A DNA stretch of 64,000 bases from Cytophagaceae bacterium (GTDB lineage Bacteria > Bacteroidota > Bacteroidia > Cytophagales > Spirosomataceae): NCBI GenBank assembly GCA_947450365.1, contig CANFVE010000001.1, positions 135,907-199,906 on the forward strand. The letters are read 5' to 3'. Positions within the stretch are counted from its first letter, which is position 1. The number at the start of each line of letters is the position of its first letter. Shown here piece by piece: positions 52,560-61,037 of the stretch. Below the pieces are notes generated by a model. That model did no database searches, was not told the DNA's origin, and was given only the letters and a program-made list of their open reading frames with translations. A program made the position numbers and the translations under genes.

Positions 52560-54696
52560 TTTTCTTTTTTTGATATGCCTATTTTCACAGGCAATCTGGG
52601 CACAAACGGATAGTTCGGCTATTCTAAAAGAGGTCGTCGTTCGAGGCCAAAAATCTGAAATCACCCAGGAGCCGGGTAAAAAAATATTCCAAGTGGGCGT
52701 AAACCTAACCAATCTCGGCGGAAACCTTTACGACGTCCTTTCGAATATCCCCTCCATTTACGTCACAAACGAGGGAACCATTCAATACCGAGGAAGTCAA
52801 AATTTAACCATTTATTTCGACGGAAAACCCTCCGGTATTTTAAATTCATCCCGTGCCAATGCGCTAAGTCTTTTTCCCGCCGACATGATCGATCGCATCG
52901 AAATCATCTCCAATCCTGGCGCTAAATATTCCTCCGAAGGAAGTTCCGGCATCCTCAATATCATCCTGAAAAAAGATGTCACCTCTGAAAGCCTTCGATG
53001 GAATGCCAATCTTGGCACCCACGATAAATACGCCACTTCCCTGTCCTGGGCCCGAAATTCAAAGAAATTCACTCATTTTTTGGACCTGAATTACAAGGAA
53101 AGCCAGCGCTATGATTACCAAAAACTCTACCGGGAAAATGGGTCTCTCTGGGGCTTGGCAAAAATCAATCAAGAAGCCAAAGAAACCAATCGAGATCTCA
53201 ATTATTCACTTAAATGGTCCACCATGTACCGCATGGATACACATAAATCTCTATCCGGGTATTTTTGGGGAAGGTTTGCCTCCGACCACAATTCGGAAAC
53301 CCGATACAATACCACCACATATTTCCGTGCCATGGATCGCTTATACCAGCGAGAATCCGACAAACGTGGCCAGGACCTCGGTTTCGATGTAAATCTCTCC
53401 TTTCAAAACACCGTCATCGGCAAAAAAGATGCGAAAATTGATTTTTTATGGATTACCAATGACGGGGATGACGGGAACGATTTCTTACAAAACTATTACT
53501 TCCAAGATTTTCAAACCCTGAATACGAATTTTCCAACCCGCATCGAACGAAGTAAAGCCGGATCCACGAATTATACACTTCTTCTTCAAGGTGATTTTAA
53601 ACGTCATTTCGGAAAAACAAAATTTTTAGAATATGGGTTTAAATTGAATCAACGCCATTTTGTCAATCTATTTGATTACGAAAAATATAAAATTCCAATT
53701 TGGGAATTAGACCCCAAACGAAGCAATAACTTTGATTATTTGGAGAATATTCAAGCTCTTTATGGCAATTATTCAGCCAAAATGAAAAAAATCACCTGGG
53801 ATCTCGGCCTGCGGATGGAAGCCACACAGCTCGATATCCAACATGGATTTTCTAAACTCTCCTACATCAATTGGTTCCCCTCCGCCTCCTTCCTAAAAGA
53901 AATTTCCGTTCAAGAATCATTTAACCTTTCCGTGTCTTCGCGAATTAGCCGGCCTAGTTACAGGTCCCTGAATCCCTTTATTTCCTTTGCGGATCCAATC
54001 AATCTAAACGCCGGGAACCCTAATTTACAACCTGAACGCGCATTTTTACTCGAATTTTCACATTCGAAAGACTGGAAAAATATCAGCATGTCGAATCAAT
54101 TATTTCTCCGAAATATTGATGGCCTCGTCAGTCGAGTAAGAACCCAATTGGACGGCGACACCACCATGACCCGCTATGAAAATTTAGGTCATTCCAGATC
54201 CATTGGTTTTGAAAATATGCTGCAATTTTCCCCTTTAAAAGCCTGGAAAATGCAAATTACCAGCTCAGTTTATCAAATGGACCTGCAAGGATTTGTGAAT
54301 ACCTTAGCCATTCAAGAACAACGCTGGGCAAGTTCCGCTCGGTTGAATAATCAGTTTAAATGGGCGAAGGGGTGGTCAGGCCAACTCACCTATTTGTATC
54401 AGTCTGCCATATTAAGTCCTTTAGGTATCATAGGGGCCTATTACACCATCGATGTGGGGCTTAGAAAAGACTACATGAAAGGCAAATTAAGTGTGAATGC
54501 GCGGGTGAATGATCTGACGAATTCCCAAATTACAATTTACGATTCAAGGCCTTTTGGCATTGTTTCTGATTTGGAAAAGAAAAAGGAAACCCGCATTTAT
54601 TACATCGGAATTTCCTACAAACTCGAAGGAAAGAAAAAAATCAAGGAATTGAATCAGCGAAAAGCGGTCAATGAAAAAGAGGCAGGAGATGACTAG
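52537..54696 (+). CDS. TonB-dependent outer-membrane receptor (no carboxypeptidase-like domain)
   Basis: Receptor of 719 residues. The GTG at 52537 (inside the DUF4956 gene) gives a good signal peptide (MVRIWRLNFLFLICLFSQAIWA, cleavage before Q); no later ATG fits. A TonB-box-like 'LKEVVVRGQKSEI' is followed by a plug ('LYDVLSNIPSIYV', 'RIEIISNPGAKYSSEGSSGILNI') and a barrel with 'SRPSYRSLNPFISFADPINL'. It lacks the SusC N-terminal regulatory domain and is not beside a susD, so it is not a Sus transporter. The C-terminus is a Lys/Glu-rich tail past the last strand. Substrate unknown. Confidence 0.85.
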   Translation: MVRIWRLNFLFLICLFSQAIWAQTDSSAILKEVVVRGQKSEITQEPGKKIFQVGVNLTNLGGNLYDVLSNIPSIYVTNEGTIQYRGSQNLTIYFDGKPSGILNSSRANALSLFPADMIDRIEIISNPGAKYSSEGSSGILNIILKKDVTSESLRWNANLGTHDKYATSLSWARNSKKFTHFLDLNYKESQRYDYQKLYRENGSLWGLAKINQEAKETNRDLNYSLKWSTMYRMDTHKSLSGYFWGRFASDHNSETRYNTTTYFRAMDRLYQRESDKRGQDLGFDVNLSFQNTVIGKKDAKIDFLWITNDGDDGNDFLQNYYFQDFQTLNTNFPTRIERSKAGSTNYTLLLQGDFKRHFGKTKFLEYGFKLNQRHFVNLFDYEKYKIPIWELDPKRSNNFDYLENIQALYGNYSAKMKKITWDLGLRMEATQLDIQHGFSKLSYINWFPSASFLKEISVQESFNLSVSSRISRPSYRSLNPFISFADPINLNAGNPNLQPERAFLLEFSHSKDWKNISMSNQLFLRNIDGLVSRVRTQLDGDTTMTRYENLGHSRSIGFENMLQFSPLKAWKMQITSSVYQMDLQGFVNTLAIQEQRWASSARLNNQFKWAKGWSGQLTYLYQSAILSPLGIIGAYYTIDVGLRKDYMKGKLSVNARVNDLTNSQITIYDSRPFGIVSDLEKKKETRIYYIGISYKLEGKKKIKELNQRKAVNEKEAGDD

Positions 54697-54722
54697 GGTT
54701 ACCCCAATCAAATCCCTGCCTC
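54674..54722 (-). terminator. Terminator of the PQQ-type dehydrogenase gene
   Basis: GAGGCAGG (54679-54686) pairs with CCTGCCTC (54715-54722); on the minus strand the hairpin is followed by CTTTTTC. The right arm lies in the gap and the left arm inside the end of the receptor gene. The loop is long but holds a second small hairpin. Confidence 0.6.
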
Positions 54723-54742
54723 CTTCAAAATAATTGTTCGGC

Positions 54743-56158
54743 TTATTTCTTTGGCATCAAACGGAATACCATGCCAGGGTTTTCTGTACCCACATAAAGA
54801 TATCCGTCAGCCCCTAATTCCACATTTCGCATCCGGCCAAGGTTCACTAATACTTTTTCTTGGGAAACAACCTTATTGTCCTTGATGACGCAGCGATTTA
54901 AATAATTAAAGCGCAAGGAACCAATCATTAAATTTCCCTTCCAAGCTGGATATTTATCGCTATTCACAAAGGTCAAACCGGATGGCGCGATGGACGGAAT
55001 GAAATAGGAAATCGGTTGTTCCATGCCTTCCTTTTTCGAAATATTTGTAATCGGCTTGCCATCATAATTAATTCCGTATGAAATTACCGGCCATCCATAA
55101 TTACGTCCTGGTTGAATGATATTAATCTCATCCCCACCGCGTGGCCCATGTTCTGTTTCCCAAATCGCACCCGTAAATGGATTTAGGGTTAATCCTTGCG
55201 GGTTGCGTTGCCCATAGGAATAAATACTTGGATGGAATTTTGCAGGATCTTTGCCAACAAAGGGATTGTCTTTTGGCACAGTGCCATCGTCATTCAAACG
55301 GTGAATTTTTCCATTGTCATTGTCCGTAAATTGAGGAAATTCCTTCTCCATTCCCCGCTCGCCCACAGAGAAAAATAAGTATCCTTTTTTGTCAAAGGCT
55401 ATCCGAGAACCAAAATGGTGGAAGGTTTTCGTATAGGGAAGCGACTCAAAAATGTCTTGTGATTCCACCCACATGTTATTCTTGATTTTTCCGCGCACGA
55501 TGCCCGTAGCAGTTAAAATCAATGCCCCATCTTTCTTGAATTTTGAATAGGATAAATATACCCATCCATTTTGCTCATATTGCGGATGCAAAGCGACGTC
55601 CAACAAGCCGCCTTGTCCCTTTGCCATCACTTCTGGCGTACCTTGGATGGCAGTTTTGTTGCGCTTTTGGTCTACGTAATACAAGGTCCCAGAACGATCT
55701 GAAATCAAATAATCGCGATTAGGCAATTGAGCAAAACCCCAAGGGCTATCAAATCCCGTCGCAATCGTATCCAAACTTACCGTCATGCCTTCGGACGAAA
55801 ATACATTTGAACTAGGCTTATTCGCAAATTTATATTGTTCCACACCCGCCAAATTTTCCACGATTAAATCCGCTAGCTTTTCGATGTCCTTTTTCGAAAG
55901 GGTTTCCTTCCATGTTGGCATTCCCATGTCTGAATAGCCATTTGAAATACTGGCAATCAATTCAGCTTTTGTATTCCCATGTTTCCATTTACGATCCACA
56001 AAAGCTTCCACTTTTTCACCGTGGCATGAAGCACAATATTGGGTGTAAATTTTTTCAGTAGGTTCATCCACCAGCGGTTTTTTCGTCGGATTCGTCCAAG
56101 AAATTAGGCTTCCAACGCCTAAGATTAAAACTTCAAACAATAATAATTTTTTAAACAT
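54743..56158 (-). CDS. PQQ-dependent aldose sugar dehydrogenase-like protein with N-terminal cytochrome c
   Basis: Secreted or membrane-anchored 471-residue protein: hydrophobic start about 1-21, a cytochrome c domain with CASCH (42-46) and a Met-rich 'GMPTWKETLSKKDIEKL', then a six-bladed propeller (about 110-470) of the YliI/aldose sugar dehydrogenase type ('TFHHFGSRIAFD', 'HGPRGGDEINIIQPGRNYGWP'). It would oxidize aldoses in the periplasm and give electrons to its own heme. An upstream start at 56167 exists; the ATG at 56158 is preferred. PQQ binding is inferred from the family. Confidence 0.85.
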   Translation of the reverse strand: MFKKLLLFEVLILGVGSLISWTNPTKKPLVDEPTEKIYTQYCASCHGEKVEAFVDRKWKHGNTKAELIASISNGYSDMGMPTWKETLSKKDIEKLADLIVENLAGVEQYKFANKPSSNVFSSEGMTVSLDTIATGFDSPWGFAQLPNRDYLISDRSGTLYYVDQKRNKTAIQGTPEVMAKGQGGLLDVALHPQYEQNGWVYLSYSKFKKDGALILTATGIVRGKIKNNMWVESQDIFESLPYTKTFHHFGSRIAFDKKGYLFFSVGERGMEKEFPQFTDNDNGKIHRLNDDGTVPKDNPFVGKDPAKFHPSIYSYGQRNPQGLTLNPFTGAIWETEHGPRGGDEINIIQPGRNYGWPVISYGINYDGKPITNISKKEGMEQPISYFIPSIAPSGLTFVNSDKYPAWKGNLMIGSLRFNYLNRCVIKDNKVVSQEKVLVNLGRMRNVELGADGYLYVGTENPGMVFRLMPKK

Positions 56159-56276
56159 GGTAATCAAGTGTCTAGTTTGGACACGAAGCTAAAAATATTT
56201 TTTTAGAATTCTGTGATTTATAATAGGTTAAGACAAAGAAGAATTTTGTATTTTGCTTTTTGAAACCTGTTTACTC

Positions 56277-57251
56277 ATGAAAATATTTTGCTTTGTCGGC
56301 CTGTTTATCAGCCTGTCATGCCAGCTCTATTCGCAAATACCCTCCAGCCCATGGCTTTCCGTTAACCCAATTAATTCTGCTGAAAAACGCCATGAAAGTG
56401 GTTTTGTGGAATGCGATGGAAAATTATATGCCCTGGGCGGACGTGGTGTAAAGCCGGTGGAGGTATATGACCCAAAAACAAACCGATGGGATAACCTCGG
56501 AATCGCCCCCATGGAATTTCACCATTTTCAGGCCATGTCGTTCCAACATGAAATTTACATCATCGGCGCCCTTACCGGTAAATACCCACATGAACAACCC
56601 ATAGGCCATTTTTTGATTTTTAATCCGAAAACCAACACGTGGCGCGATGGGCCTTCTTTACCCGCCGATCGCCTACGTGGATCTGCCGGTATATGTCACT
56701 ATAAAAATAAGATTTACATCGTTTCGGGCATACAAGATGGTCATTGGGCCGGACATGTGACCTGGTTTGATGAATATGATCCATCGACCGGGAAATGGCG
56801 AAAACTACCCGATGCCCCTCGCGCACGAGATCATTTTCAGGCGGCCATACTCGGCGATAAACTGTATGTGGCCGGAGGGCGGACGAGTCATGCGGCGATA
56901 GGGAAGGTGTTGGAACTAACCATCGGCGAGGTGGATGTCTACGATTTTAAAACGGGTACATGGAGTACCTTGGCCAATCCACTGCCTACGCTCCGTGCAG
57001 GAACCACCTCTGTGGTCAAAAAACCATATATCGTCGTGATGAATGGCGAAAGCGCTACCCAGGTGCCTGCCCATTCCGAAGTGGAGGCCTTAGATACGCG
57101 AACGGGTCAATGGATTCGCTTGCCCAATTTGTTACAAGGACGCCATGGGACTTCCGCGGTGTATTTGAATCATCAAATCTATGTGATGGCGGGAAGTGCA
57201 AACCGCGGGGGTGGCCCGGAATTAAATACAATGGAACGTTTAGCCTGGTAA
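56277..57251 (+). CDS. Secreted Kelch-repeat beta-propeller
   Basis: Secreted 324-residue protein (signal peptide about 1-20, cleavage near Q). Kelch-like blades recur: 'LYALGGRGVKPVEVYDPKTN', 'DEYDPSTGKWRKLPDAP', 'KLYVAGGRTS', 'VYDFKTGTWSTLANP', 'LDTRTGQWIRLPNL' and 'IYVMAGSANRGGGP'. Known relatives are sialate epimerases, galactose-oxidase-like proteins and binding propellers; no catalytic set is visible, so a binding or epimerase role is open. The ATG at 56277 starts directly at the signal peptide. The next gene starts directly after its stop codon. Confidence 0.8.
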   Translation: MKIFCFVGLFISLSCQLYSQIPSSPWLSVNPINSAEKRHESGFVECDGKLYALGGRGVKPVEVYDPKTNRWDNLGIAPMEFHHFQAMSFQHEIYIIGALTGKYPHEQPIGHFLIFNPKTNTWRDGPSLPADRLRGSAGICHYKNKIYIVSGIQDGHWAGHVTWFDEYDPSTGKWRKLPDAPRARDHFQAAILGDKLYVAGGRTSHAAIGKVLELTIGEVDVYDFKTGTWSTLANPLPTLRAGTTSVVKKPYIVVMNGESATQVPAHSEVEALDTRTGQWIRLPNLLQGRHGTSAVYLNHQIYVMAGSANRGGGPELNTMERLAW

Positions 57252-59567
57252 ATGATGAGATATTTGAAGATTTTTGTGCCTATTGCCTTCCTTGCCTGCA
57301 TGCTCTATGTGGCGTGGAGTTGCTCGGATGCGCAGGCTTCCGACACGTCCATGCCGGACGTGGTGGATTATAATTTTCACATTCGGCCGATTTTGTCCGA
57401 CCGCTGCTTCAAATGCCACGGTCCAGACGCAAACAAACGTCAAGCCAATTTACGTTTGGATACGCCTGAAGGGGCCTTTGCCGCGTTTAAAGATAATACT
57501 AAAGCCCACGCCATCGTGCCCGGCGACCCTTATGCCTCCGATGCTTTCACGCGTTTGATTACGAAGGATACCTCGGAACGCATGCCGCCGATGAAGTCGA
57601 ATTTGACCTTAAGTCAGCATGAAATCGACCTCATCGAAAAGTGGATTGAACAAGGCGCCAACTATAAACCCCATTGGGCGTTCATTAAGCCCTTGAAATC
57701 TGAATTACCCGAAGCAGATGCCGACTGGGCCCGCAATGAAATCGATTATTTCGTCTATGAAAAAATGGCCGAAAAGGGCTTGAAGCCCTCCAAAGAATCC
57801 GATAAAGAACGTTTGTTAAAACGCGTATGTTTGGATTTGATAGGCCTGCCTCCGACCTTGGAGATGCAAGATCGCTTTTTAAAAGACACGAGCCCGAATG
57901 CCTATGAGAAGATTGTCAACGAGCTTTTGGCCAATCCCCATTATGGCGAAAAAATGGCCACACCTTGGTTGGATGTGGCGCGTTATGCGGATTCCCACGG
58001 ATATCAGGATGATGGCTTGCGGACGATGTGGCCATGGCGGGATTGGGTGATTCATGCATTTAATGCGAATTATTCGTATGCGAAATTTGTGAAATGGCAG
58101 TTGGCCGGTGATCTCATTCCGGGGGCCAACAAAGAAATGCTGCTCGCCACCGGCTTCAATCGGAACCACAAAATCACCCAGGAAGGAGGCGTTATCGACG
58201 AAGAATACCGTGTCGAATATGTAAATGATCGAACGAGTACCTTTGGAAAAGCCTTTTTGGCACTAACCTTCGAATGCTCGAAATGCCACGACCATAAATA
58301 CGATCCGATTTCCCAAAAAGACTATTATTCCACCTTCGCTTTCTTTAATCAGGTACCTGAAAAGGGGCTTTTTGGAACGATTGATGCCTCTTTTGCCGAT
58401 CCGCCAAACATGCGGATTACGACACAGGACGTCAAAAAATTATTAAACTTTATCAATAAACGCGATACCTCCGCCGTGGATGTGATGGTGATGAAGGATT
58501 CTGTGAATATGCGGAAGGCCTATGTGTTGACAAGGGGCAATTACGACATGCATGGCGCCGAAGTAGGCGTGGGCATTCCGAAAAGTATTTTACCTTATTC
58601 TCAGCAGAAATACGGGGGGGATCGCTTGGGATTGGCAAATTGGTTGGTCGATGACGCGAATCCATTAACCTCTCGCGTATTCGTCAATCGAATTTGGGCA
58701 CAGTTTTTTGGCCGGGGTTTGGTGAAGACCTTGGGGGATTTTGGGATGCAGGGGGAATTGCCGACGCACCCCAAATTATTGGATTGGTTGGCCGTCGACT
58801 TTAAAGCTCATCATTGGAATATCAAGCGTTTGGTCAAGCAAATCGTGCTTTCTGCCACGTACCGACAATCCTCCGATGTGCCCGCCGCCGCCCTGAAAAG
58901 CGATCCGGAAAACATTTATTTATCACATTCATCACGGATGCGCATTCCGGCCGAACAAGTTCGGGATCATGTATTAGCCTCGGCCGAGATTTTGAATGAG
59001 GAAATCGGTGGACCGAGTGTCAAGCCCTATCAACCCAAAGGAATTTGGGAAATTGCCTCCTCAGGACGGGGATCTTTAATGAATTACATTCAAGATCATA
59101 ACCAAGATTTATATCGGAGGGGGATGTATGTGTTTATTAAACGGACGGTTCCGCCGCCATCCATGTTGATTTTCGATGCCAGCAATCGGGATCAATGTGA
59201 GGTCCAACGGGGTCGTACCAATACGCCTTTGCAGGCCTTAGTCATGATGAACGATCCGCATGTGATGGAAAGTTCGCGGGTTTTGGCGAGCCATTTATCG
59301 AAGGAAAATGGAAAATTGGAATCTGTCTTGGAAAAGGCATTTCGGAAAATTATTTGTCGGAAACCCAAGGCCAAGGAAATTGAAATTTTAACCCGCTATT
59401 TTGAAAAAGAGCAGGCAAATTTCAAGAATAACCCGGCTAAAATGGACAAATTAATGAAGATTGGAGAATACAAAAAGGATCCTGGGGCGATTCGTGCCTA
59501 TACAGCGGCGCTGATGCAGACGATCCAATTAATTTTTAACATGGAAGAGGCTTTAATTCGCGTATAA
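57252..59567 (+). CDS. PSCyt1/DUF1549/DUF1553 protein (planctomycete-type heme protein)
   Basis: Exported 771-residue protein. After a hydrophobic leader come a PSCyt1 heme domain with CFKCH at 52-56, then DUF1549 (about 150-370: 'LDVARYADSHGYQDDG', and a second CSKCH within 'ECSKCHDHKYDPI') and DUF1553 (about 450-760: 'LTSRVFVNRIWAQFFGRGLVKT', 'RRGMYVFIKRTVPPP', 'RTNTPLQALVMMNDP'). Such proteins are always next to DUF1501 proteins, as here, and are thought to be periplasmic redox or glycan-related proteins of unknown activity. An extra leader Cys (24) may be lipidated. The ATG at 57252 abuts the Kelch stop. Confidence 0.9.
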   Translation: MMRYLKIFVPIAFLACMLYVAWSCSDAQASDTSMPDVVDYNFHIRPILSDRCFKCHGPDANKRQANLRLDTPEGAFAAFKDNTKAHAIVPGDPYASDAFTRLITKDTSERMPPMKSNLTLSQHEIDLIEKWIEQGANYKPHWAFIKPLKSELPEADADWARNEIDYFVYEKMAEKGLKPSKESDKERLLKRVCLDLIGLPPTLEMQDRFLKDTSPNAYEKIVNELLANPHYGEKMATPWLDVARYADSHGYQDDGLRTMWPWRDWVIHAFNANYSYAKFVKWQLAGDLIPGANKEMLLATGFNRNHKITQEGGVIDEEYRVEYVNDRTSTFGKAFLALTFECSKCHDHKYDPISQKDYYSTFAFFNQVPEKGLFGTIDASFADPPNMRITTQDVKKLLNFINKRDTSAVDVMVMKDSVNMRKAYVLTRGNYDMHGAEVGVGIPKSILPYSQQKYGGDRLGLANWLVDDANPLTSRVFVNRIWAQFFGRGLVKTLGDFGMQGELPTHPKLLDWLAVDFKAHHWNIKRLVKQIVLSATYRQSSDVPAAALKSDPENIYLSHSSRMRIPAEQVRDHVLASAEILNEEIGGPSVKPYQPKGIWEIASSGRGSLMNYIQDHNQDLYRRGMYVFIKRTVPPPSMLIFDASNRDQCEVQRGRTNTPLQALVMMNDPHVMESSRVLASHLSKENGKLESVLEKAFRKIICRKPKAKEIEILTRYFEKEQANFKNNPAKMDKLMKIGEYKKDPGAIRAYTAALMQTIQLIFNMEEALIRV

Positions 59568-59577
59568 CCGGCAAGCT

Positions 59578-61035
59578 ATGGAAAATGAATTTTTAAAAAA
59601 TCAGTTCAATATCACCCGTCGGCACTTTTTCGGGAAAGCAGCGGCTGGGATTGGGGGTTTGGCGCTGGGGTCTTTGTTGGTCCCTGACCTCTGGAAAGGC
59701 GATGGCACAGATCCGGCAGGTTCCTTGCCGCTGGGCATGGCGCATTATGCGCCCAAGGCTAAGCGGATTATATATTTATGCCAAAACGGGGCGCCCTCGC
59801 AGTATGAGAGTTTTGATTACAAGCCTATGCTGAACCAACGGGCTGGGGAAGATTTACCTGCTTCGATTCGAGGAAACCAACGATTAACCGGCATGACAGC
59901 CAATCAAGAAAAATTTCCTTTGGTCGGATCCTTTTATGGTTTCAAACAATACGGGCAATCGGGCACCTACATCAGTGATATTTTTCCAAACATTGGCTCG
60001 ATTGCCGATGATATTTGTGTGATTCGGACCATGAGTACGGATGCGATTAACCATGACCCTGCCTTGACTTTTTTACAAACGGGGGCTCAAGTGGGAAATC
60101 GGCCAAGCATGGGTGCTTGGATGAGTTATGGGCTTGGGAGTGAGAATAAAAATTTACCGGCATTTTGTGTGCTTTTGTCGCGCGGTCGGGGAAATGGCCA
60201 AGGGGTTTATTCCAAATTATGGACGAATGGATTCTTAGATTCCACCCACCAGGGTGTGGTATTTAGTAGTTCGGAAGATCCGATTTTGTATTTAAATGAT
60301 TCGGATGGCATTGATAAGCAGGCGCGGAGGCGGATGTTGGATGAATTGGCAGAACTAAACCAATTAGGATTTCAAGAAAATGGAGATCCTGAGGTGGAGG
60401 CAAAGGTCCAACAATACGAAATGGCTTATCGCATGCAAACCGCTGTTCCGGAATTAACCGATTTGTCCAAGGAACCTGATCATATTATCAAGATGTATGG
60501 CCCAGATTGTTTGGTTCCAGGAACCTATGCGGCGAATGCCTTATTGGCTCGCAAACTTTCCGAATCAGGAGTTCGATTTGTCCAATTGTATCATCAAGGG
60601 TGGGATTCGCACGGAAATTTACCTAAAGAAATGGCCATGCAGGCGCAGGATGTGGATCGTTCGTCCGCAGCGCTGATTACGGATTTAAAACAACGAGGCT
60701 TGTTGGATGAGACCTTGGTGATTTGGGGAGGGGAATTTGGTCGGACGAATTATTGCCAAGGAACCTTTACCGTGGATACCTATGGCCGGGATCATCATCC
60801 GCGGGCTTATAGTATTTTCATGGCTGGAGGCGGGGTAAAGGCTGGTTCGGTATATGGAGAAACGGATGAATTTGGCTATAATGTGATCAAGGATCCGGTG
60901 CATATACATGATTTTCATGCGACGGTTCAGCATTTGATGGGCTTAAATCATGAGCAGTTGACGTATAAACATTTAGGTCGGCGATATCGATTAACGGATG
61001 TGTCAGGAAAAGTTTTACCGGGATTATTAGCCTAA
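59578..61035 (+). CDS. DUF1501 protein with Tat signal
   Basis: Exported 485-residue protein. The twin-arginine motif TRRHFF (13-18) is followed by a hydrophobic stretch; the mature part shows DUF1501 (PF07394) features: 'IIYLCQNGAPSQYESFDYKP', 'VIRTMSTDAINHDPA', 'YHQGWDSHGNL', 'WGGEFGRTNYCQG' and 'DHHPRAYSIFMAGGGVK'. These resemble the alkaline phosphatase/sulfatase-like fold, but no activity is established. It lies 10 bp after the DUF1553 gene and 2 bp before the chimeric gene, so all are cotranscribed. Confidence 0.92.
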   Translation: MENEFLKNQFNITRRHFFGKAAAGIGGLALGSLLVPDLWKGDGTDPAGSLPLGMAHYAPKAKRIIYLCQNGAPSQYESFDYKPMLNQRAGEDLPASIRGNQRLTGMTANQEKFPLVGSFYGFKQYGQSGTYISDIFPNIGSIADDICVIRTMSTDAINHDPALTFLQTGAQVGNRPSMGAWMSYGLGSENKNLPAFCVLLSRGRGNGQGVYSKLWTNGFLDSTHQGVVFSSSEDPILYLNDSDGIDKQARRRMLDELAELNQLGFQENGDPEVEAKVQQYEMAYRMQTAVPELTDLSKEPDHIIKMYGPDCLVPGTYAANALLARKLSESGVRFVQLYHQGWDSHGNLPKEMAMQAQDVDRSSAALITDLKQRGLLDETLVIWGGEFGRTNYCQGTFTVDTYGRDHHPRAYSIFMAGGGVKAGSVYGETDEFGYNVIKDPVHIHDFHATVQHLMGLNHEQLTYKHLGRRYRLTDVSGKVLPGLLA

Positions 61036-61037
61036 AT

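Noticed and set aside
56168..56184. GTGTC...GACAC inverted repeat before the PQQ-type dehydrogenase
   Set aside because: Only 5-6 bp arms and no other support; could be chance.
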